Positions 45,994 through 55,709 of a stretch of 64,000 bases of DNA are shown in pieces. The DNA is taken from contig JAFZAC010000016.1 of NCBI GenBank assembly GCA_017548365.1, positions 186,001 through 250,000 of the forward strand, written 5' to 3'. A program made the translations under genes and the position numbers. The notes beneath the pieces were generated by a model, which did no database searches, was not told the DNA's origin, and saw only the letters and a program-made list of their open reading frames with translations. Position 1 is the first letter of the stretch. Each line of letters starts with the position of its first letter. The DNA comes from Muribaculaceae bacterium (GTDB taxonomy: Bacteria > Bacteroidota > Bacteroidia > Bacteroidales > Muribaculaceae).

Positions 45994-48900
45994 TCATGGT
46001 TCTACTGTTGCTATTGAGCCGGCGCTGTGGGCAGTAATTTGTGGTGCATACTGGCATTGTGCAGTTGCGATACCCACATTGTACTTACCAGGTGCGGTCA
46101 CATATACATCGTAGCTAATCACGTGAGTACCCTTGTCAAGGCTGGTGAAGAAGATGTTGGTCTCACTATCCTTAATTTCGAGGTAATAGTAGCTGTTGTC
46201 GGCATAGCGATAGCCTGAAAGCTTGTCAACTGGCTCGAAGCAAGAACCACGCTCGTCTTTCACAGTCACAAAGTCGAGATCCTTTGCGTTCTTGATGATT
46301 GTGCGCACCTGAATCTTGTCGCCCACCTTGAAGTTGTCTACACGGCGGAGCGAGCCATCGGTGTTGTAAGCATAGAACTCCTTGTGAATTGAGAGGTCAT
46401 AGATGCTCACTTCCTGGATGTCGCTCATGCTCGCCTTAAACTGGCTGTAAACAGCACCCCAAGCAGGACTAGCGCCATTGCGCTCGATATTGAGTGTGGC
46501 AAGCGAGGTTGCTGGAATCTCCTTGCGGCAGTAGCCCAAATAGGTATCAATCTTGTCAAACTCTAACGGCATACCATCGATAGTGATAGTGGGCGCATCG
46601 TTGCGTTCAAGCCACTTGCTGCCTGTTGCGAGCAGACTGTAAACCGCATCGGCAGCGAGGCTGCTTGATCCCCAGTCATTGGTTTGCTTCATCAACAGCA
46701 TCCACTTGCGGACTTGGTCAATCTCGGCGGTACGTGGGTCAACTTCGTTCATCGCCTGGAGGATTGTGGAAGTAACAGCCACCTTGTCGAGATAGCGCCA
46801 TCCTGCTTGCACGTTGTCCCAATACATGCCTGTCTCGGGCTTAGTGAGCGCAAACTGACGTATAGACTCAACAATGTCTTTGGCGACCTTAGGATATCCA
46901 TTACGATATAGCGTGATTGCATAGAACGCCTTGTTACCCAAGCTAGTGCCCTTCCAATCCTTGGTCATGGCCTTGAGGCAGTTCTTGAGTATATTCTGAT
47001 TCTCCCCAGTAACAGGAATCTCAGAGAAGAGGGTGCGGACATAGACATAATCACTGAACCCGCTGTGGTTGTTCTTGTTATACTTGAGATGCTCCTTATA
47101 TAACTTGAGATACTCTTTGTCGAAGTACGAAACAGCTGGCTTAATAATCGAATTGATAGCATCATCGTCCTTGAGATATCCCAATTGACGCAGCTCGCCG
47201 ATAATCTCCAGAACCGACTCAGTGGTGTAGAGCGAAGACTGGCATCCTGGATAACGGTACCAGGGGAAGCCGCCATCGGACATCTGCAGTCGTTGCAGCC
47301 CTTCTACGATGCGCTTGTGCTCGGTAGCCATCAGCTCTTCGTCAAAGAGCTCATTGAGCTTAGACATACGCAGCGTCTGCTTGTCGGCCTCACGAACCCA
47401 TGGCGAAGCAAGCAGTGTTCCAATCTTGAGGTCACTGTTGCGTGCAAGCATCGACACAAGCGAAGAGTCTTGTTCGTTGGCCTTCCAGTAATCGACAGCT
47501 TCCTTAATGTTTGGCTGCGACTTTGCGATGCCCTGTGCAAGAGTCTCGGCAAAGAGGCTGTGAACAAGCGATGTTGCAATGTTATAGTTATCGCTCAATA
47601 TAGTGGGCAGCGCCTGAACACAGTACCACACTGGATTGTCGCAATACTCGAGCGTTACACGCGCATCATTTTTGAACTGTGGCAACTGAGTAGTGAACAA
47701 TGGAATAGCAGCATCGATGTAGAACGGCTGAGTCTCAATCACAGGAGAAATGGCAGGCAGAACAGGAATCATAACCTGCTCACCATCGCCGAAGTTGCCT
47801 GTTGCAGCCTTGACGCGGAATCCAATGAATGGGATGGTGTCTGGCACGTTCCAGTCAATCTTGAGAGTGTTAGTTCCATTAGCTACAATATTCTCGTTGA
47901 ACGCACGGCGCTCAATCACCTCATTGGTGCGAGGATTGAAGAGCTCTATAATAGCATCGCAGTCAAGTGCGTTGTCGGTGCTGTTCTGCAAGCTGGCCGC
48001 CAGCTGTGCACTATCTCCCTGACGCAAGAATCGAGGCAGACTCGACTTCACCATCACAGGTTTGTTGGTGAGCACCTCACGCTGCAGCTTGTCGGTATTA
48101 AGCTCGTTGTTGTAGGCTATTGCCTGCATTATCCAAGTGGTGTTGAAATTAGGGGCATTAAACTCAAGACTCACATTGCCTTGAGCATCGCTCACGAGCA
48201 TGGGTTCCCAGAGCGCAACCTTTACGTCACTCTCGCGCAGCTGCACCTTCTCGAGAGCAGCTTCGTCAACAGTTACAGCTTCTTCAGAGCCATCGGAGAC
48301 AGCCACCTCATTGAGAGCATTTTCCTCAAACTGAATTGAATTTGCTCCCCTAACACGCACTCCCGCCGCTTTAGCCATGGGGGCAGGCACAGCTTTATCG
48401 GCAACAGCCGACTCATACATTACCATACCAGGTGCTCCTCCTAACATATAATCATAATAGTTTTCAAAGAAGCCCTCATCGTAAGTGTTGAATTCGGCAA
48501 TCGATGCAGAATTGGTATTCAAGCCATCGTGCGCCCATGAAGGTCTGTTGTTGACCGATCCATCAAGGGTGTTGGCTCTAAAATTCAAGACATCCTTACT
48601 ATATAATGAAGGTTTGAAAGTCCATATGTTAGCGCTGATGTCGTTAAGCGCTTTATCCATCATTTCCAGCAACATTGCACCCGATTGTGGCTTATCGTTC
48701 TCGTCAATGAGAGTGAAAGACCACTTTTCGTTCTCTCCCGAGACAAGCTTGTCGCGGAAAGAATTAACTTTCACCTTAAGAGCTTTAGCCTTGACATTGC
48801 TGTTCATACGAATGCTCTTTTGATAGACCACATTATTGGCAACACTATAGAAATAGATATTTAGGTATCCACCTGGAGTGTTGGGCAGTGCGACAGTGAA

Positions 48901-51537
48901 ATCGTTGATACCCTGATTGAGCTTTATCCATCCCTGCTTCTCAACCTTATCGCGTGAAGCAGCTATATAATAGACATTAGCCTCGGGAACAGAGGTTCCT
49001 ATAGTGATGTGAGCCACATTTTTATCATCGACACTACGTCCATCGGAAGGCAACCACATGGGGTTATCCTTTACCGGACTCGTCTTGTCGCCCTTTCGGT
49101 ATAGTGTGAGATAACAGCTTGTAGTCGCATCGTCTCCAAGCATGTTGACAATAACCTTGTATTTTCCAGTGGGCAACTTAGTGAGGTCAATGACTGGATT
49201 ATCGCTATTGAAAGTGCCTGATGCAACAACATTCTTGTCATTGTCTTCGACCTTGTAGTAGCACTCTACGTTCTTGTCGTTCTCATCGGTGCTGTTGAAT
49301 GTGAGCGGCAGTTTGATTGGTGCCACGTTATTGAAATCCTGATCGGCACCAAGTTCCACACCTCGCCTGTCACCAATTATGAAACAGTGTTTAGCTTCTT
49401 GTGACTCACCGGCCTGATTAGTGCACTGTGCCTCGAGCACATAGTTGTAATAATAGTACTTCGCTTGATTTTCCTTGAATGTCTGGGCAGGCAGTTCGAG
49501 AGTGAACTCACCTTTCTCATCGGTGGTCACCACACTGTCCATAATATTCACACCGCGATTTGTGGACCAACGCCACCACCAGCTCCACTCATTACGGTAG
49601 AGATTTAGCTTCACTTGCGCATTGGGTACAGGAACACCGCTATAGGTCAACGCTTTGCCTGTGATTTTGACAGGTTGGTTTCGAGTGAACACGTCCTTCA
49701 CATCGGGGAATGACACAGTGAAAGTGGGAGTCTTGTATTCGCTCACGTTAACAGAATGATAAGCAAGTCTATCGTTATATTTCTCACCAGAGAAAATTTG
49801 CAAAGAGAAATTTCCGTTCATACGGTCGGTAGGAATCTTGAACTCACCTTGAATGCGTCCGTAGGCATCGCTTTCGACATCTAATGTGTCAACCGATTGA
49901 TAGTTAGCATCTTTAAGAATCACTCTCACATTCTTTCCCTCTATGGGTCGCATGACCTCGGAAGTGATGACGTGCAGAATAGCCGCAAACTTTATGGTTT
50001 CACCCGGACGATAAATGCTCAGGTCGGTGAAAACGCGTACCGAAGTGCTGCTATAGCGCTCTTCTTTCTCGTAAGGATAAATTGTGAGATATGGTCCATA
50101 TTTGTCATTTCCGCGTCTAGCATTTGCCTCGTGACTGTAATACTTTTTATCGGTTGGCAGCAAAACGCTACCTTCTTTATCGGTCAGCCACTGAGATGGG
50201 AACTTGGAATTGTTTCCGGCATAACTAATAAGGTCAACTCCAACCCCTGACTGTGGAGCACCATTACGGGTATCGACAGTAAAGACACGGTCGGAAAATC
50301 CTTCACCTCCGGCACTAAACATAGTGAGGTTGTGAACCTGAATCACTCTGTTTTCCCTTATATAAGAATCTATGCACTCCTCTCCCTCGCTATTGACAAA
50401 AGCACCCACTATGACATATTTGCCATAGGCCAATGGCGGCAAGAGGCTTTCAACACGAGTGTAAAAAGGTATCACACCTGGGCAATGCAGTTTGTGAGTG
50501 CTCACCAGCTCCAAATCTTTCAAGTAATAGGACGAAATTGTTCCCTTCTCTATTTTTTCAAGCAAATCGTCTGGGAATCTATAGACTCTCGCTTCGGCAT
50601 TGTTCACGTTAGAAAAATAGCCACTGACCAATATAGAATCGGTAGTAGACAAGTGCTTTTTGTAGGACAAACTCACACTCTGCGCCTCGGTACTGTAAAT
50701 CTTGTTCTTCAATTCAGGAGTATAGAAGGAATTAGGAAAACGGTTCACATATTCCTTGTAATCGATATAATGCTCAGATGCCGAAGTGTTGAGCAGCAAC
50801 AATGCACTGTGTTCATTGTCCTTGTACTTCTGATATTCAGCAAAGTCATCTTTGACAGCATTGGTGGTCGTTGCCGCAAACATCCACTCGGGAGTACCCT
50901 CCTGACATGAATTTACCCAACGCTGGTCAAGTTCTTTGTTCAGGACATCTTCCCTGACGAGCAACTTGCAGTGCATGCACAACGCTTGGAAAAGCGTGGG
51001 CACATAGGTCGCGCCCATTTCATCGCCATCGATGAACAGCTTGCTATAGTTGCCTATTGGGCATTGCTTGAGTGCGCTCTCATCGGCAAGTGCCGTGTGC
51101 ACAAGTTCGGCAATCTTAGTGTCGAATTGTGCTTTGTCCCACTCGGTGTAATCGCTTGATGCCTCTTCGTCGGTGGCATTCTTGCGACCATATACCACAT
51201 AGGAGTCGCAATAGCTACGGAAGATGCTTGCCTCTAGGAAATTGAGAATAGCCTTGAAATCGGCACGACGTTCTTTCTTCTTCACTTCCTCGATTTGTGT
51301 GATGATAGTGTCCATGCTCTCTTGCGAGACCTTCCCCTTTGCAATTGAGAAACGCACCAGTGCATCGACCATCATTTGTCCATCACCGCTCTTTTGCGCC
51401 TTTTTCAGTTGCGCGAGCGCATCTTTGCTCACTTGCTGCGGATAGTCGAAGTCGGGCTCATCGCCAGCATGAGCATTAAAAGAGAATAATCCCATAATAG
51501 TGAGGATTAAAATGAATTTTGACAGTAATTTATGCAT
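45994..51537 (-). CDS. Alpha-2-macroglobulin family protein, no thioester
   Basis: A 1847-residue exported protein. The signal peptide MHKLLSKFILILTIMGLFSF ends before AHAG-D. MG-type beta domains fill the N-terminal half (for example YRPGETIKFAAILHV near residue 502). The A2M motif WEPMLVSDAQGNVSLEF is near residue 1107, followed by the helical complement-like domain and a C-terminal receptor-binding-like domain. At the position of the CxEQ thioester (near residue 1305) it has WYCVQALP: the Cys is present but the Glu-Gln pair is not, so it cannot trap by covalent linkage. A protective or structural envelope role is likely. It stands alone. Confidence 0.9.
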   Translation of the reverse strand: MHKLLSKFILILTIMGLFSFNAHAGDEPDFDYPQQVSKDALAQLKKAQKSGDGQMMVDALVRFSIAKGKVSQESMDTIITQIEEVKKKERRADFKAILNFLEASIFRSYCDSYVVYGRKNATDEEASSDYTEWDKAQFDTKIAELVHTALADESALKQCPIGNYSKLFIDGDEMGATYVPTLFQALCMHCKLLVREDVLNKELDQRWVNSCQEGTPEWMFAATTTNAVKDDFAEYQKYKDNEHSALLLLNTSASEHYIDYKEYVNRFPNSFYTPELKNKIYSTEAQSVSLSYKKHLSTTDSILVSGYFSNVNNAEARVYRFPDDLLEKIEKGTISSYYLKDLELVSTHKLHCPGVIPFYTRVESLLPPLAYGKYVIVGAFVNSEGEECIDSYIRENRVIQVHNLTMFSAGGEGFSDRVFTVDTRNGAPQSGVGVDLISYAGNNSKFPSQWLTDKEGSVLLPTDKKYYSHEANARRGNDKYGPYLTIYPYEKEERYSSTSVRVFTDLSIYRPGETIKFAAILHVITSEVMRPIEGKNVRVILKDANYQSVDTLDVESDAYGRIQGEFKIPTDRMNGNFSLQIFSGEKYNDRLAYHSVNVSEYKTPTFTVSFPDVKDVFTRNQPVKITGKALTYSGVPVPNAQVKLNLYRNEWSWWWRWSTNRGVNIMDSVVTTDEKGEFTLELPAQTFKENQAKYYYYNYVLEAQCTNQAGESQEAKHCFIIGDRRGVELGADQDFNNVAPIKLPLTFNSTDENDKNVECYYKVEDNDKNVVASGTFNSDNPVIDLTKLPTGKYKVIVNMLGDDATTSCYLTLYRKGDKTSPVKDNPMWLPSDGRSVDDKNVAHITIGTSVPEANVYYIAASRDKVEKQGWIKLNQGINDFTVALPNTPGGYLNIYFYSVANNVVYQKSIRMNSNVKAKALKVKVNSFRDKLVSGENEKWSFTLIDENDKPQSGAMLLEMMDKALNDISANIWTFKPSLYSKDVLNFRANTLDGSVNNRPSWAHDGLNTNSASIAEFNTYDEGFFENYYDYMLGGAPGMVMYESAVADKAVPAPMAKAAGVRVRGANSIQFEENALNEVAVSDGSEEAVTVDEAALEKVQLRESDVKVALWEPMLVSDAQGNVSLEFNAPNFNTTWIMQAIAYNNELNTDKLQREVLTNKPVMVKSSLPRFLRQGDSAQLAASLQNSTDNALDCDAIIELFNPRTNEVIERRAFNENIVANGTNTLKIDWNVPDTIPFIGFRVKAATGNFGDGEQVMIPVLPAISPVIETQPFYIDAAIPLFTTQLPQFKNDARVTLEYCDNPVWYCVQALPTILSDNYNIATSLVHSLFAETLAQGIAKSQPNIKEAVDYWKANEQDSSLVSMLARNSDLKIGTLLASPWVREADKQTLRMSKLNELFDEELMATEHKRIVEGLQRLQMSDGGFPWYRYPGCQSSLYTTESVLEIIGELRQLGYLKDDDAINSIIKPAVSYFDKEYLKLYKEHLKYNKNNHSGFSDYVYVRTLFSEIPVTGENQNILKNCLKAMTKDWKGTSLGNKAFYAITLYRNGYPKVAKDIVESIRQFALTKPETGMYWDNVQAGWRYLDKVAVTSTILQAMNEVDPRTAEIDQVRKWMLLMKQTNDWGSSSLAADAVYSLLATGSKWLERNDAPTITIDGMPLEFDKIDTYLGYCRKEIPATSLATLNIERNGASPAWGAVYSQFKASMSDIQEVSIYDLSIHKEFYAYNTDGSLRRVDNFKVGDKIQVRTIIKNAKDLDFVTVKDERGSCFEPVDKLSGYRYADNSYYYLEIKDSETNIFFTSLDKGTHVISYDVYVTAPGKYNVGIATAQCQYAPQITAHSAGSIATVEP

Positions 51538-51870
51538 ATAATGAAAGAATTAGTTAATTTTCACAGATTTTATAAGGTAGCCAAAACGCAGCCTCCCTAT
51601 ATATAATAACGTGTTAATGATATTAATATTTTATACTTTTTGGACTATATTTGTTATAAAAAGTTTAATATACAAATGGGAGACTGACAATTAGCCATTT
51701 TCCCCTGTTTTGTTGTAAACTTTTAGATTTTATTATCAATTCCCCAGAAGTATGTTGTAAATAAAGGGCACATCACCCGTCATGTTAACATCTTGTTAAT
51801 AAAAGTGGGGCTAAAACTTTTCTTCTTGAATGGCATTGTTCTAACTTTGCAACCATAAAAAGAAGCTATT
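51538..51870. other. 333-nt divergent intergenic region between macroglobulin and dnaB
   Basis: AT-rich spacer. It holds the dnaB -7 box at 51842-51849. A TTAACA-TCT-TGTTAA palindrome is at 51785-51799. I found no clear promoter for the macroglobulin gene, no ORF and no RNA gene. Confidence 0.6.
51842..51849 (+). promoter_or_regulatory. -7 box of dnaB
   Basis: TAACTTTG, 21 nt upstream of the dnaB ATG. No TTG at 19-21 nt upstream. Confidence 0.5.
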
Positions 51871-53484
51871 ATGGAATTTGAAACTGGAAAAACATCAAAA
51901 AACCGCAACTACAATCGTCGCAAGCCACAGCACGAAAGCGAAATAGTGAGCGAACTTGGAAAGACTCAACCACAGGACATCGCCATCGAGGAAGCAGTGC
52001 TTGGAGCTCTCATGCTTGAGAAGGATGCATACTCAATTGTAAGCGACCTTTTGAAGCCAGAGTGCTTCTACGACCACGCCAACCAGCTCATCTACGAGGC
52101 TATTGTATCGCTTGGCGTGAAGCAACGCCCCATCGACATGCTCACTGTCACCGAGCAGCTGCGCATTGACGGCACGCTTGAAGAAGCCGGCGGGCCAGTT
52201 CGCATATCAGAGCTCACCGGACGTGTGTCAAGCGCCGCAAACATCGAGTACCACGCACGCATCGTGGCACAGAAATACCTTGCCCGCGAGCTCATCAGCT
52301 TCAGTTCCAACATCTCGACGCTTGCCTTTGACGATTCTATCGACGTCTATGACCTCATGCAAGAGGCCGAGGGTAAACTCTTTGACCTGTCAAAAAACAC
52401 GCTCAAGCGCGATGTAGTCCAAATCGACCCCATCATCAGCGAAGCCATCAACAAGATTCAGGAAGCCAGTAACCGGAAGAGCGGACTGAGCGGACTGGGT
52501 ACCGGCTACACCGAACTCGACAAGGTGACCTCGGGATGGCAGAACAGCGACCTCATCATTATCGCAGCACGTCCAGCCATGGGAAAAACAGCTCTTGTGC
52601 TTTCGATGGCTAAGAACATGGCCGTGGATCTTAACACTCCCATCGCGATTTTCTCGCTCGAGATGTCGAATATTCAGCTCGTGAACCGCCTCATCAGCAA
52701 CGTGTGCGAAATACGCGGTGAACAAATCAAGAGCGGTCAGCTCACCGAGCAGGAATGGGATGTGCTTATGTCGCGAGTGAAGAGGCTATACTCCTCACCG
52801 CTATATGTGGATGACACGCCGTCGCTCTCTATCTTCGAGCTCAGGACCAAGGCACGCCGACTGGTGCGTGAGCATGGTGTTCAGATGATTATTATCGACT
52901 ACCTTCAGTTGATGAACGCTACAGGCATGAAATTTGGCAGCCGTGAGCAAGAGGTCAGCACTATCTCACGTTCACTCAAGCAGCTAGCCAAGGAGCTTGA
53001 CATTCCCATTATAGCTTTGTCGCAGCTCAATCGAAGCGTGGAGCAACGAGGCGACGACAAGCGCGGCAAACGTCCGCAATTAAGCGACTTGCGTGAGAGT
53101 GGAGCCATTGAGCAGGATGCCGACATCGTTTGTTTCATTCATCGTCCGGAGTATTATACCAAGTCAAGTGAAGACAGCGAGGGCAACGACATACGCGGAC
53201 TTGCCGAGTTCATCATCGCCAAGCACCGCAGCGGTTCGGTGGGAACCATTAAGATGAAATTCATCTCCAAATATGCAAAATTTGACAACTGGGACGATAC
53301 CATCGACTCACCAAATGCTCCAACTGAGCAAATATATGAGTCACGAATGAACCGTGAGAATGTCTATGCTCCGGCACAAGGTAATGCGGCTCCTCCCACA
53401 CCACCACCTGCGCCCTACGACATTCCTCCAGCAGGAAACGTTGATTTCCTGCGCGACAGCAATGAGGAAAATCCCCCCTTCTAA
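51871..53484 (+). CDS. dnaB: Replicative DNA helicase
   Basis: A 537-residue hexameric helicase of the replication fork. The N-terminal domain begins near IAIEEAVLGALMLEKDAYS. The RecA-like C-terminal domain has Walker A ARPAMGKTALVLSMA, Walker B IIIDYLQLM, and the arginine-finger region LSQLNRSVEQRGDDKRGKRP. No intein interrupts it. The C-terminal tail is rich in Pro and acidic residues. Own promoter; followed 49 nt later by the BspA-like gene. Confidence 0.96.
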   Translation: MEFETGKTSKNRNYNRRKPQHESEIVSELGKTQPQDIAIEEAVLGALMLEKDAYSIVSDLLKPECFYDHANQLIYEAIVSLGVKQRPIDMLTVTEQLRIDGTLEEAGGPVRISELTGRVSSAANIEYHARIVAQKYLARELISFSSNISTLAFDDSIDVYDLMQEAEGKLFDLSKNTLKRDVVQIDPIISEAINKIQEASNRKSGLSGLGTGYTELDKVTSGWQNSDLIIIAARPAMGKTALVLSMAKNMAVDLNTPIAIFSLEMSNIQLVNRLISNVCEIRGEQIKSGQLTEQEWDVLMSRVKRLYSSPLYVDDTPSLSIFELRTKARRLVREHGVQMIIIDYLQLMNATGMKFGSREQEVSTISRSLKQLAKELDIPIIALSQLNRSVEQRGDDKRGKRPQLSDLRESGAIEQDADIVCFIHRPEYYTKSSEDSEGNDIRGLAEFIIAKHRSGSVGTIKMKFISKYAKFDNWDDTIDSPNAPTEQIYESRMNRENVYAPAQGNAAPPTPPPAPYDIPPAGNVDFLRDSNEENPPF

Positions 53485-53533
53485 TATAACTAATGACCAA
53501 TTAGGGCTAAATGATTAAAAATCAAATTTCATT

Positions 53534-54904
53534 ATGATGAATAAAACTATCTTGACATTAATTACCTTATTAATGCCCCTCATAAGCTTTTCCTACGACT
53601 TCAATGAAGGTGGATTGTGCTACAACTTCAACGAAGACGGGAAAAGTGTAACAATGACCTATGAGCACTTGATTATGTTTGCCTATGACGCTCCAGCGCC
53701 TAAAGAAAGAGGATACATTGGCACAATTGTCATTCCTTCGACTGTCAACCATGAAGGTAAGACCTATAACGTCACAGCCATTGATGAAGGGACCTTTATG
53801 GGAAACTCTGAACTCGAAAGGGTGGTTATTCCACCTACAGTGACAACCATTGGTGATGGTGCTTTTAATAATTGCTACAGACTCAAAGAGGTGATTCTGC
53901 CACCCGATTTGACCGAAATTAGCGATCATATGTTTGCAGAGAGTGGATTGAAATCAATCACAATCCCAGCCAAGGTAAAAACCATTGGCCAATCGGCATT
54001 CAGTGGTTCTTCCCTAAAATCAATTGTCATCCCACCCTCGGTAAAGACAATAGGAAAATCAGCCTTCAGCGCTTGCCGTTGGATGGAGGAGGTAACGATG
54101 GGCAAAAATGTGGAATCAATTGGTGAAGCGGCTTTCAGCATCTGTCCTGCTATGAAAGCCATTACCCTACCCTCTTCTCTCAAGGAGATAGGTTCCAGGG
54201 CCTTCTATGAGTGTAGTGGTATCGAGTCTGTGACAATTCCCGCTTCGGTCATCAAAATTGGCGATGGAGCCTTCAATAATTGCCATGCTTTGACATCAAT
54301 CAATGTGGAGAAAAAGAACAAGATATATGACTCAAGAAATAAATGCAACGCCATTATAGAGAAAGGGACCAACACTCTTGTAGCCGGCTGCAACAGCACC
54401 AAGATACCAAAGTCGGTTACGGCGATTAGCACCGAAGCCTTTGCCGGATGCTATGGCATAAAAACAGTCGATATCCCCTTGTCGGTTGAGACTATTGGCA
54501 GTCAGGCATTTTTCTACTGCAAGAACATAAGAGAACTCAATATTCCAAACTCTGTGATAAAAATTGAAGAACGCGCCTTCTGCGGCTGCGACAGCTTGGA
54601 AACAGTGACGATAGCCAACTCGGTTAAGACAATTGGTTATGGCGCTTTCCTGCACGATGACCACATCAAGGCCGTCACACTAGGCAGCGGAGTGACAACA
54701 ATCGAAGCTTGGGCGTTCAAAGGCTTGGATGCTTTGACCACAATCACCAGCAATATTGAAGATGTGGCGAGCGTGAAAATGGGTAAAGATGTGTTTGATG
54801 AAATAGACAAGAGCGCTTGCACACTGTATGTACCCAAAGGCACCGCCGCCAGCTATAAAGAAGCACCACAATGGAATGACTTCAAAAACATTGTGGAGAT
54901 GTGA
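53534..54904 (+). CDS. BspA-type leucine-rich repeat protein
   Basis: A 456-residue exported protein. A signal peptide (MMNKTILTLITLLMPLISF) precedes about fifteen LRR_5 units with the recurring pattern IPxSVxxIGxxAFxxC. Such proteins mediate adhesion or binding in Bacteroidales and in treponemes. No sorting domain of the T9SS type is seen. A second ATG at 53537 is an equally good start. It ends with LYVPKGTAASYKEAPQWNDF, as many family members do. Confidence 0.85.
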   Translation: MMNKTILTLITLLMPLISFSYDFNEGGLCYNFNEDGKSVTMTYEHLIMFAYDAPAPKERGYIGTIVIPSTVNHEGKTYNVTAIDEGTFMGNSELERVVIPPTVTTIGDGAFNNCYRLKEVILPPDLTEISDHMFAESGLKSITIPAKVKTIGQSAFSGSSLKSIVIPPSVKTIGKSAFSACRWMEEVTMGKNVESIGEAAFSICPAMKAITLPSSLKEIGSRAFYECSGIESVTIPASVIKIGDGAFNNCHALTSINVEKKNKIYDSRNKCNAIIEKGTNTLVAGCNSTKIPKSVTAISTEAFAGCYGIKTVDIPLSVETIGSQAFFYCKNIRELNIPNSVIKIEERAFCGCDSLETVTIANSVKTIGYGAFLHDDHIKAVTLGSGVTTIEAWAFKGLDALTTITSNIEDVASVKMGKDVFDEIDKSACTLYVPKGTAASYKEAPQWNDFKNIVEM

Positions 54905-54934
54905 TTATATCTATTAAGCATTAATTTATACAAT

Positions 54935-54969
54935 AAAAAAGATGGTGTGTCAATTGACACGCTCTTTTT
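54935..54969. terminator. Bidirectional terminator between the BspA-like gene and radC
   Basis: AAAAAAGATG-GTGTGTCAATTGACACGC-TCTTTTT: the palindromic centre GTGTCAATTGACAC is perfect, with A/T tracts on both sides. Confidence 0.8.
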
Positions 54970-54978
54970 GATTGTGTA

Positions 54979-55707
54979 TTATATCTTCCCTTCTACTTGA
55001 TAGCTGTAATAACTGCTCCTGCACACGATGATATGGTCGTCGAGAGGGATTCCCACTGCATCGCAGGCGCGCTTAACGCGCTGAGTGAGAGCATCGTCCT
55101 GGATGCTAGGGCGCGAATTGTTGCTGGGATGGTTGTGAGCCAATATTATACTGCTGGCAAGGTGAGTGATGGCATGCTTGAGGATTATTTTCTCATCGCC
55201 AATTGTTGCCGATGTTCCGCCTGAACTCACCAGAACTCTGGCTTTCACATGTTTAGCACTGTCAAGCATCAAAAGCCAAATTTCCTCGTGGTCTTTGTCC
55301 ATCATGAAAGGCCTGAGGTATCGATAAGCGATATTGGCATCGAGGATGCGTGTGTCGTCATCAAACTCCTCTCCTTGAAAGCGTCGCGATATTTCTATTG
55401 CCGCAAGCATTTGCAGAGCCTTCACCTCGCCCACACCACGGTACATTGCCGCCAGGTCGGTATAACTCAATCTTGCTATCTTGGAAATCTTGTTATCATA
55501 GTCATTGAGCAGACGCTGGCACAAGTCCACTACATTCTCCCCACGACTACCACTGCCAATGATGATTGCAAACAACTCGGCAGGCGAGAGTGACGAGAAC
55601 CCGTATTTCATTGCCTTCTCACGCGGGCGGTCGTCGAGTGATGTGTTTTGCTTCAAAGCTCTAGACCTAGCCTCTTCTTGCCCCTGTAAATCAAGCTCTT
55701 TCTCCAT
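54979..55707 (-). CDS. radC: RadC family protein (JAMM/MPN domain)
   Basis: A 242-residue RadC/UPF0758 protein. The N-terminal helix-hairpin-helix region (YGFSSLSPAELFAIIIGSGS) is followed by the MPN domain with the zinc motif AHNHPSNNSRPS and the later Asp of IQDD. The name DNA-repair protein is historical; the biochemical role is unclear. It starts 2 nt after the preceding glycosyltransferase gene, so the two are co-translated. Confidence 0.92.
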   Translation of the reverse strand: MEKELDLQGQEEARSRALKQNTSLDDRPREKAMKYGFSSLSPAELFAIIIGSGSRGENVVDLCQRLLNDYDNKISKIARLSYTDLAAMYRGVGEVKALQMLAAIEISRRFQGEEFDDDTRILDANIAYRYLRPFMMDKDHEEIWLLMLDSAKHVKARVLVSSGGTSATIGDEKIILKHAITHLASSIILAHNHPSNNSRPSIQDDALTQRVKRACDAVGIPLDDHIIVCRSSYYSYQVEGKI

Positions 55708-55709
55708 AA

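Noticed and set aside
47185..48339. Long plus-strand frame (384 codons) inside the macroglobulin gene
   Set aside because: It is antisense to a strongly supported coding gene, with a composition that follows the codon pattern of that gene. It has no promoter or protein signature.
51785..51799. TTAACA-TCT-TGTTAA palindrome upstream of dnaB, similar to the exporter operators
   Set aside because: The spacing is 3 nt rather than 2, and there is no reason for the TetR to act on dnaB. Likely chance in an AT-rich gap.
51871..53484. Possible intein in dnaB
   Set aside because: DnaB genes often carry inteins, so I looked. The reading frame passes straight through Walker A and the RecA motifs without an insert.
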